From contig JAIQDT010000061.1 of the NCBI GenBank assembly GCA_021521415.1, forward strand, positions 2,108,001 through 2,172,000: DNA of 64,000 bases. Direction: 5' to 3'. Made by a program: the position numbers and the translations under genes. This stretch comes from Bidens hawaiensis (taxonomy: Eukaryota; Streptophyta; Magnoliopsida; Asterales; Asteraceae). Position 1 is the first letter of the stretch; every line of letters begins with the position of its first letter. The notes below the pieces were generated by a model. The model was not told the DNA's origin, did not search any database, and saw nothing but the letters and a program-made list of their open reading frames with translations. Below are positions 55,640-64,000 of this stretch, piece after piece.

Positions 55640-57493
55640 TAAACGCCTATACGCTCCAATCGTGGCTATAAAAAGGATGCTAGAAATTATCTAAGCTCTT
55701 CCCGTTCTTTCTTTTCATCTAATTCACTCCGTAAGTGTCGTAATTTTCCGTCCTAACTCGTTTTTCCGGCGAACCGTGGTTAAACATCAAAAGGCAGCAA
55801 TAGCAGGTAATTGTTAAGTGCTTTTGCATCATTTTGAATTGATAATCAAAACCCCTAACTTGAAATTCACAAACTTGGAACGGTTTAATCAATTGGATTA
55901 TTAGGGTTTTTCATGAAGAAGATGAACTCTGGTTATTGTTTATATATTTTTCTTTCTGTTTAAAGACTAACAAATGCTTCTAGTCCAGTGGTTAACCTAT
56001 CTTCATGTGAACGGAAGGACCCGGGTTCGAAACCCGGGTTTCTTGTATTTAAATTTTTTAAAACATTTTACACTAACTAAAATAATTAAATAAATTATTT
56101 AAAAATCATAATAAATCAATAATATCATTTTAAACCAAATACAGTTTTTATAAATTATATTTCACCATTTCCCATATAAAACCCATCTTTTCATTTTCTA
56201 AAGTTCGTAAAATTTCGATTAATAAACCTTTCGTAATAATTAATTTTTACTTGATAACATAATAATAATCGGGAATAAAATTTTATTGTCAAACTCGTAC
56301 TTAGGAAACATCATTATTCTCATATTAAAAATAAATTATTGTTGAAATAATATTTAATTACCATATTTCCGTTAAACCGTTAAAATTAGTTTATAACCCC
56401 GCTACTTTAAATTAATTCGTTAAAACCATTAAATATAGCTTTATAATACGTTAGTGTTTTAAATTCTTTAACTTTAATTCGTTAACATAAATATCCTTGA
56501 GATAAATTTACCATTAAAACGATCCGCGTTCGACAAATATTATTACCATACTAGTATTAATATTAATAAAATCGTTAAATTTTGTAAAGCTTAAAATTCG
56601 TATTAAGATACCAAATGTGTTAAAATAACATTAAAATAATGCAAAATCCCTTTAGCTAAGTTACTAAATTCACATTTATAATTCCGTTTGTTAGTCTTTA
56701 AATATTTGTATTTATTTATAGTTTGAGATGTTCAAACGTTTCGGATTCTTTAAACGCATTTTTCGATTGCTTCGGTTTCATTGTTGTGCTTTCGGTTTAT
56801 ATCTCAAGTTATCATCGACTTCGAGGTGAGTTTCTCACAACCCCTTTTTAAATGTTTTCATATTTTGGGGTAGCATATGTATCTATTTCAAATTCAAGTA
56901 TTACGATTTCGATTACAAACTACAATTCATTATATGGACTTCTGTGTTACTTGATTACTTGCTCGAATTTACTTGCACGTGGTAGCCTCAATAAGTATGA
57001 TCACACGCCCCCCCCCTTTGCACTCAGGTCCATTTGTATCGAGTGGAAAATGGCCTCATTATCCGAGTATGTTGGTTGTTACCAATTGGAAGGACCTTAC
57101 TTGCGCGATTACCCGAGTACATTGGTTGATACCAACTGTAAAGGACTTTACTTGCTCGTTTATCACTTGTCCATGAATTGTATGATTTTTACGTATTATA
57201 TCAAACTGTGGGAACCTCACCAGCTATGTTCGTAGCTGACTTTATTTTATACATATATTACAGGTGTAAAGATACGAGAATGAAAGTTAGAAGACACATA
57301 GCATGCTATAGGATATTCAAAGAAAAACTTATCATTTGTTTATTTATTTGTTACGACTTGTATTATTTTATAAACTTGTGTTACATGAATATTTAAATGA
57401 AATAATGTTGTTATGGTCACCTAATAGTGTCACGTGTGTTTGAGCAATCTGTACGTCACACTCAGTCATTTTCTCTTTAGCCGGGGTGTTACA
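55640..57493 (+). repeat. gypsy LTR (copy C2), 5' end truncated
   Basis: It ends CCGGGGTGTTACA and is directly followed by a primer site, so it is the 5' LTR of a + strand element. The left part parallels LTR copy C1 (27681-29530), including a TATAAA-type stretch near 55670 and a tRNA-like module. It contains a run of nine C at about 57007-57015. Confidence 0.7.
55976..56045 (+). other. tRNA-like module 3
   Basis: TAGTCCAGTGGTTAAC resembles a D arm and A box. GACCCGGGTTCGAAACCCGG is a near-perfect T-arm hairpin containing the B box GGTTCGAAACC. A T-rich run follows. The anticodon arm is poorly paired. It occupies the same place in this LTR as module 1 in copy C1. Confidence 0.55.
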
Positions 57494-57496
57494 GAT

Positions 57497-57509
57497 TGGT
57501 ATTAGAGCC
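57497..57509 (+). other. primer binding site, initiator tRNA-Met type
   Basis: TGGTATTAGAGCC begins 3 bp after the LTR end and has one mismatch to the canonical complement of the initiator tRNA-Met. Confidence 0.8.
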
Positions 57510-58060
57510 GTGGCTATAAGGTAGGATATTAGATGTAGTTTTCTAGGTAGCTATAGCTTACTTGTTAACTGTTTAGGTTGCATGATAAAATTATGTGAGA
57601 CTTTACTTGATTTTTTAAACACACTTACTATTACTGCATTATTATACTGCTGATTTCATTGACGCCTCATGAACACAAGTACACACACACACACAAAAGT
57701 CCAAGGCTTAGGCCTAAAACAAGTTTTCTCAAAAGCAATTTCAAGTAATTTTCAAATTCGGTTTTCTGATATTTCTTCCTCATAAAGATGGTTCTACGTG
57801 GCGGGTATGTAGTAACTGCAAGGGGGATGTGCTTGTTTTCCGAACTCTTGACACCAAGGTTATTGAAACCTAAGGATAAGCGATGCTCATATATCCAATC
57901 AGACATCGAACCTGGTTGCTTACTTGGAGATTTCAGGCAGGACATGAAACTTATTAGGCCAAAACATACCACACCAAATGCCATACGAATCAACAACTTT
58001 ATGTTTTCAACTGTGATCATATCCTCTTTGTGATAAGGATATGGTTGCACTCCTTAGGAT
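57510..58060 (+). other. gypsy leader region, no intact gene
   Basis: Leader of the element whose LTR ends at 57493. Short frames at 57667-58050 (-) and 57788-58033 (+) overlap each other and show no domain; no gag or pol follows. Confidence 0.5.
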
Positions 58061-58975
58061 GCCACACAAGTCATGGTGGTTCATCCGACGTGTGACCCCG
58101 ACCCTTAATGTTTTACAATGTGTTTTAACTAAAAGTCTGACAAGTCGTGGTGATACACGAATAACTAGCTTTTGGCTCGACTTGATTGCGTATTTTGATT
58201 TATTCGTTTTAACTGAAAGTTTGTCAAGTCGTGGTGATACACGAATACCCAACTTTCGGTTCGATTTGATTACACATTTTTATTTTTATTGGAACATACA
58301 AATTATGATGATTTAAACAACGTGTGATACTGAATACTCAATCATTTGTATTGTGGTTTTGACAATTCATTGGGATATGTGAATACTCAAGTTTCAATTC
58401 GTTTTCTGTTTTTATATTCATTGAAATTTCAAAAAGTCATGCTAGTACATAAATTGTTGAATTTCAACCCGTTTTTATAATTTTTAAATTCAATTATTAT
58501 TATAATTTGAAAAACAAATTCGAAATGTCATGGTGATACATGAATAGTTGAGTTTCATTTCATTTTCTTTGTTTGCATATATTCATTATTTCTTATATTT
58601 TGAATTGAAAATACGAAAATTAATGGTGATGCATGAATAGTCAATTTTTCAATACTCATTTTCTATTGTGTTTTAAACTGAGAATTTGAAAGTCATGGTG
58701 ATACATGAAGAGTCAATTTTTCAATACCCATTTTCTCGTTTGTTTTAAATTGAGAATTTGAAATGTCATGGTGATACATGAATAGTCGATTTTTCAATAC
58801 ACGTTATCTCGTGTGTTTTAAATTTAGAATTCGGAAAGTCATGGTGATGCATGAATTGCCGATTTTCAATTCATTTTCTTTATATAATTCGTTTATTATA
58901 GTTTTAATTGAAAATTCAAAAAGTTATAAACACTCGATTTTCAATTCGATTTCATTACTCATATTAGGTTTGCAG
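58060..58975 (+). repeat. degenerate tandem repeat, unit about 65-80 bp
   Basis: The core GTCATGGTGATACATGAATAGTC, followed by ATTTTCAATNC and an AT-rich arm with TTTGAATTGAAAAT, recurs about ten times with drift (for example near 58140, 58230, 58530, 58625, 58695, 58765, 58840). The left-most units read GTCGTGGTGATACACGAAT. Confidence 0.85.
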
Positions 58976-59109
58976 TTATTTTGTGTTTTTATTTAAAAAA
59001 TTGATATATTTTTATTCAAAAATTTATGAGATCGGTACTGACTCATGAGTACTTCGATTTCGATTTCAAATATTTTTTCATTCGATTGGACCTATTTATT
59101 TATTTATTT

Positions 59110-60260
59110 ATTTACATATATATAGATTTGTAATTTTTGGACGATATTTGAATGGTTTTTATGATTTTATAAAGATGTGTGTCGAAGCTGATGCAGGAGT
59201 CGGATTTTGGTCTGTCTTCCTGACATCATAACTTTTTTTTGACGAGTCCAAATTAGTTGGTTCCACTTCTGGAACTTCATATTTTGAGTTAGGATTACAA
59301 ACCAACTGGAATTGTTTAATTTGGTTTGGTAATGAATTTTAAACAAATTAAAACATTTTGTTGCGCACTGAAATAGCTGCACGTACCTTTCTGTGTTGGG
59401 GGAATTTATACAATTTTTTTGTTCATTGGAAAAATATAATAAAAATATTTTTATAGAACTAAGACATTTATGCAACTCTGGTAAAACTTTCATAATTTAT
59501 TTCTACGATTTTCCTATGTAATAAAATACATCTGTGCATGCTAAAATCTGCATGTTAGACTCGTTATTGATCGATACGTTCGTTTTAAGCTTAACTGGTG
59601 GCTGTCCAATTGTTTTCTTGTTGGGGCTGTTTAAAGTGAGGTTTTGCATTGTCATCTTCCTAGGTATGTCATCTGTGTATACTTTAGTATCGTGAGCTAT
59701 GAAGCTCGTTTGATTGATCGATTGTCGATAGATTGAAAACTAGAATTTCGGTTGTCTAGATTTTTAATTGTTGCGTTTAGCGTGCTGTTTTAGGGAATTA
59801 ACAACCAATTCAGATTGTGTAGCTTTTGTATACGGTGTGAAAAACTTAATTTTTATGCTATTGGGGCTGAATTGGTTGTCGGTTTCTCAAACGGGTTGGT
59901 ACAATGCAAATTCGCGTTTAATTTGTAGTTTATGTGTTGTTCATTCGAATTACCGACTCATATTCGCGTTTAATTAATTTGGTTGCTAAGTGCATAAACA
60001 ACTTGTTAATGCGCATATTCGATACAATTAACAACTTTCGGGTAAAGTTTGGAAATCCTTTGTTCCCGGAATAAACTAAGGGTGGTTTTGGTAAATACAT
60101 GGCCGAGGGGGCTGATGTAAATGGTATTAGTATGGTTGGGGCTTTAGTTCCATCAAATCTTGTTAGAACGCCTCTAGGGTAAGCGAGTCAGTGCGGCTCC
60201 ATTTGTTATCATTGTGTGTAATCCGACAGGCGTTTGAATTGTGGGAGTACTTAGGGGTTC
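59110..60260 (+). repeat. partial LTR, related to the solo LTR at 23117-25766, opposite strand
   Basis: Its reverse complement parallels about 24080-25250 of the solo LTR in order: the TTATGATGTCGGGAAG segment, GCATGCTAAAATCT, TCCTAGGTATGTC, GAATTGGTTGT and CCGACAGG. It stops abruptly at GGGGTTC, next to the TGTCAG terminus at 60261. Confidence 0.8.
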
Positions 60261-61529
60261 TGTCAGACCCCGACTAGCACAATGCGAAAGCGTAAAATGG
60301 GAATATAACAGACACCTCTGGTATCAGCAACATTGTTTATAAAGAAACATGACAAACTAATTTACATTATATTACATTGATTTATCTTTGTGTACAAACT
60401 AGGTGTTACAACAAAATATACTCATAAGCTACTCTACTCGTACTAGTAACCTTGCCTCTATTCACACCTCATCGATCACGTTTAGTAATAGATTAAAACG
60501 TCAGTAATCCTGAAAAGCAGTTTAAAACGGGTCAACTACTGGAGTTGGTGAGTTTCACGAGTTTCAAGAAAGCAGTTATGAATATTCACAATAAACACTT
60601 GAAATCATGATATAAGTATGTATGTATGTATGTAAATGATGTAATTATGCTAAGCTATAGTGAAGCCTTGACTGTATGTGCTGCGTGGATCCATTTCTCA
60701 CGCTCAATCAACCACTGTGGCTCCCCTTCCGCCCACAACATGCCCCGATAGCTATGTCTAACACTACATAGCCTGTATGTATAAATATGGTCATGTGTAA
60801 ATGCGCTATATGACACGGCAACCAGGCCGATTCTATTTGGGTTTGTCAAATCAATATTACTATTCACAAGCCACCGGCTCGAAGTTAATCACTGTGATCG
60901 TGGGAACTTTCGTGTGTTAGCACTTAGATAATTCACATCATTACAAGTTTTAGATATGTATACGTAATCAAACATGCTTTTCACCCCAAAATTTCGTAAA
61001 ACTGTTTAAAGAGTGGGGTCATGAAACTCACTGTTTAGTAGGCAATCAGCACTGTGTCAACTCGTGGTTTGCCTGATTTGCTATCACTAGTTCCTATAAT
61101 CAATATTATAATAATATTAATATTTTAATATTATTATAATCTCAATACTAAACTCTAATTTTTATCCACGGGAAGTGGGTCAATTACACCTTGGGCGTAA
61201 ATCTTGAACTACTTCTAGGAGCTTGGAATCGATCAAAAAGTCGAAGCAAGGAAGGGAGGGGGATGTTCCTTTGGGCCGATCGCTGCTGCAGCTAGGGTAG
61301 TGGTTTAGGGTTTTTTGTTTATTGTTATATTATAAAACATTTTCATTCTAGCCCCCGGAATTTAATAATAATGCAACTTGGAAGAAATGTTAAGCGATTA
61401 GACGTACCGGGATGACGTAAAGGCTTTCGAGAAACGTCGGATGAATCCCGAGAATTGTCGGATAAATCCCGAGAATTATACATACTCTACAAGCTTTAGT
61501 TCTTGAAACCGGAATTAACGGGCGTTACA
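60261..61529 (-). repeat. complete gypsy LTR (1269 bp), probably solo
   Basis: Termini TGTCAGACCCCG and GGGCGTTACA. The right 250 bp (GACGTACCGGGATGACGTAA, then GGCTTTCGAGAAACGTCGG) match the right end of the solo LTR at 23117-25766. A CCCGAGAATT unit is duplicated near 61450. The flanks, GGTTC and AAAAT, do not match, and the sequences on the two sides belong to different elements, so a rearrangement followed insertion. Confidence 0.75.
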
Positions 61530-62288
61530 AAAATCTTCAGAAATTTCTTCAACGGTTGACGTAAACGAATTAAATAAACCGTCGTAATCAGACATCCAAT
61601 CGGGGCCCTTGCCTGTAGGTGGAGTGGTATAGCTTTGACAACCAACATGGTACCACTCTTCCACACAACCCGAAGAGATATTGAAGATTCGCTTCTTCAG
61701 AGAATTGTATCCCAAGAAATAACCTTCAAATGCCTTTTCTTTAAATTCACCAGCATCTCTCTTTAAAATAGTACAAGGACACCCAAATGGTTCCAAATAC
61801 ATTAGATTCGGTTTTCGATTATTCAGAAGTTTGTAACTTGTTTTCTTGAACTTATTTACTGTTAGAATGCGATTTAGCGTGTAGCATGCCGTATTCACAG
61901 CTTCATTCCAGAACTGAAGGGGAAGCTTAGAATCAGCAAGCATTGTTCTCGCAGCTTCGATCAACGTACGATTCTTTCTTTCAGATACACCGTTTTATTG
62001 AGGAACATACGGCGCACTGAATTCACGATGAATTCCCTTCTGTATGCAGAAGAAATCCAGTACATTATTCCTGAATTAAGTTCCATTATCACTACAAATT
62101 CGACTCACTTTAAGTTTGTAAAGGGATTCGATCTTCGTGATAAGATTCTGAATCAACTTAGGAGTCTGATCTTTAGATCCCATAAATAACACCTATGAGT
62201 ATCGTGAAAAATCATCAGTCACGACAAAACAATAAAAATCGCAGGCGATGCTAGCACGATTCACAGGACCAAATAAATCCATATGAAG
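61530..62288 (-). pseudogene. copia C integrase, decayed and truncated
   Basis: The segment from 61964 to 61530 holds MIEAARTMLADSKLPLQFW and EPFGCPCTILKRDAG, the end of the catalytic core and what follows. The last few codons of that open frame lie in the adjoining LTR. Between 61964 and 62288 the DDE core is broken by stops and frame changes, although AERKNRT-like and SDNGT-like pieces can be traced on the - strand. The rest of pol is lost at the LTR junction. Confidence 0.85.
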
Positions 62289-62921
62289 TCATTCTAGGGG
62301 TGTAATAATCGAATTAATCGATTTACACGGGTGTGACTTCTTCTTTTGTTTTCCCTTCTTGCAAGCGACGCAGTGATCATTTAACTTGAAGTTCTTAAGG
62401 GTTACACCATCTATCGATTCATTTGAAACCAAATGATTCATTTTGCGCACATGGATGCGTCCCATACGTCGATGCCAAAGAATCGTATCTTTCTTTTTGG
62501 CTTTGGAGATAAAACACGTTTCTGAAGGAGAAAAGTTTACATTAAAATTCATGTATAGGACATAAATATTATTCGATCGAGGTGATCTCATGACAACCAT
62601 TTCTTCAGGAATTGTGTATCCCGGTTGAAGGATAACACATTCCTTGTTTTTGAAAACTGTGGTATATTGTTTATCACAAATTTGTAAAACACTCAACAAA
62701 TTATGATCCACTTTTTCACAATAATTTACGTTTGTCACTTTCCCATTCGAAACTTCTCCCTCCTTTGTTATCATCCCACCGTTGTTACCAGCAAATGCCA
62801 CGTAACCCCCTTGAATATCTTTGACATTGTTCAGAAGGTCTAGGTTGCCAGTGATATGCCAAGAACATCCACTATCCAAGATCCACTTGTGGCTTGACAC
62901 GGATCTAGATGAACTCTTCAC
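62289..62921 (-). pseudogene. copia C protease and GAG-pre-integrase
   Basis: 210 open codons with the protease site KWILDSGCSWHITGN, then LLSVLQICDKQYTTVFKN, then the HHCC zinc region ILWHRRMGRIHVRKMNHL and DHCVACKKGKQ. In the second His position GRIH replaces the usual GHxN-type spacing. This copy retains the region that copia B has lost, which makes it the reference for sizing that deletion. Confidence 0.9.
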
Positions 62922-62936
62922 AACAAGGTAAAAAGA

Positions 62937-63921
62937 TTAGTTCAAAAAAGCAACCCAAGCCTCAGTCTTGGGCTCTCCCTTTAATACTTTAGGAGAATCA
63001 TTAAAATTAATACTGATATTCGGGACTTGAGAATAAGTGATAGGTTTCTTGGCTTTTTTCTTTAAGTACCCATCATGTATTCTTCCTGAATTAGTGTTTT
63101 GACAAATAGGTTGAGCACGATCAACGAATTTGTTTGAAACCTTATCAGAATCAACCCGAACTACTTTCTTTGGATTGATATTTGAATACATTATGACACG
63201 CTCATCAACGTGATTTTCTTTTAAATTTTTAAACAAATCAGTCTTTCGACTTGATGAGGGTTTGATATCATCTATCTTCGCTTTACATTTCTTTGAGATA
63301 TTTGAAACATAAACGAGAGTCTAAAGATTTTAATGGTGATTTACAGGTCTTATTTTGTAGCAAATATGGATGAGTTTCAACCTTGGGTTTCTCAAATGTT
63401 ACCGACTTTGAAACTTCATGTTTTAAACCCTTTTTGGTCTTATAGAATTCAAGATTTGATGAATTCGAAGAATTCTCCAAACCTGATGATTTTACAAATT
63501 TGATACGTTTAAACACATTTGTTCTTGGTTTTTCTTGAACATTAACATATTTTGATTGATAGAATTTTTGTTCAAGTTTGGTAACCTTTGAAGTATCATC
63601 CTGATATACACTTTCAATCATTTCGGGTTTAAGAAGGTTCAATGGAACTTCCTTGTCCGAAAAAACTTTGGATAAACCCTTTAACTTAAAAATTTTCCCA
63701 TTCGAAGAAACAGACTGAGGATTGACAAATTTCATCAACTCCTCATTAGTTACAGTCAGTTTATCTGATTTCTTCGAGTTAGAAGTTACGTTAGACTTTT
63801 TCGCCGAACTACTCGAAGACTTTGAGCCATAAACAGCTTGCTCAAACTCTTTAGGTTCACACATAATGTGATTGTCAACGGGTATATTCTTGTTTTTGAC
63901 AATCTCATCTGGTTCAGACAC
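62937..63921 (-). pseudogene. copia C gag C-terminal region, decayed
   Basis: Two open pieces (63921-63283 and 63236-62937) rich in Lys, Ser and Asn, with a Cys-containing CFKYLKEM where a second zinc knuckle would begin. A stop or frame change lies between them. Position directly before the protease fixes the identity. The zinc knuckle is not intact. Confidence 0.65.
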
Positions 63922-64000
63922 CTCCTCGATAGAACCATCAAATACATTTTTGGAAAATACAGGTTTACTTTTGATATGAATCTGTTCTCGAGTAGTTTTG

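Larger units (their letters stand above)
61530..64000 (-). mobile_element. Ty1/copia element C fragment, related to copia B
   Basis: Gag, protease and integrase remnants on the - strand, truncated at 61530 by the LTR at 60261-61529 and continuing beyond the window on the right. RT, RNase H and both LTRs are not in view. Sequence order and motifs are closest to copia B. Confidence 0.88.

Noticed and set aside
56852..57396. Overlapping frames of 127, 67 and 72 codons
   Set aside because: All lie inside a gypsy LTR that ends at 57493; no recognised motif.
60655..60867. 70-codon frame on the - strand
   Set aside because: Inside a gypsy LTR, no domain, no conserved counterpart.

Overview
This 64 kb window is intergenic plant DNA built almost entirely from nested transposable elements. 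I found no host gene, rRNA, organellar insert or CRISPR array. The retroelement proteins (long copia gag with two zinc knuckles, a distinctive third ORF after pol, Athila-type gypsy gag, multi-zinc-finger gypsy gag) and the AT-rich TA/GT-rich spacers point to a eudicot. The protein style is most like Asteraceae, but that is an inference from family resemblance and no search was run.

Layout. (1) 1-14069, + strand: a very large, decayed Ty1/copia (Sirevirus-like) element 'A', cut by the window at its 5' end. It has gag, pol, a 2.8 kb spacer, a third ORF (ORF3) and a 3' LTR. (2) 14070-16757: old fragments, including a copia gag piece and an LTR relic with a 36-bp tandem repeat. (3) 16758-27318, - strand: an Athila-like gypsy element with both LTRs, a tRNA-Asp primer site and gag/protease, but RT, RNase H and most of integrase deleted. 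Its right LTR is split by a 2650-bp solo LTR with a perfect 5-bp target duplication. (4) 27681-29530: a truncated gypsy LTR carrying two tRNA-like modules. (5) 30030-51222, + strand: a gypsy element that codes only for gag. Its body is split by a 3.2 kb hAT transposon (32178-35377, 8-bp duplication) and by a 12.2 kb copia element 'B' (35558-47721, - strand, 5-bp duplication) lying inside the gag reading frame. (6) 51223-55319: a fold-back element with roughly 300-bp inverted repeats and a possible Helitron-like segment. (7) 55320-61529: gypsy LTR fragments, one with a primer site and a degenerate tandem repeat. (8) 61530-64000, - strand: copia fragment 'C', related to B.

The most interesting system is shared by copia elements A and B. 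Each carries, downstream of pol, an extra ORF (930 codons in B) with the same N-terminal domain and a similar C-terminal block. In both, ORF3 is preceded by its own TATA box, a probable 5' splice site about 140-155 nt downstream, and a splice acceptor 2-5 nt before the ATG. In both, the LTR promoter and the internal promoter sit next to dense arrays of a short motif. The motif differs between families: CGAGCA in A, and the inverted pair AACTTCGCC/GGCGAAGTT in B. This looks like a retroelement with two separately transcribed units under matching regulatory repeats. Copia B is also young (2 differences in 429 bp between its LTRs) although its gag is frameshifted and its integrase zinc-binding region is deleted, which suggests it was moved by proteins supplied in trans.
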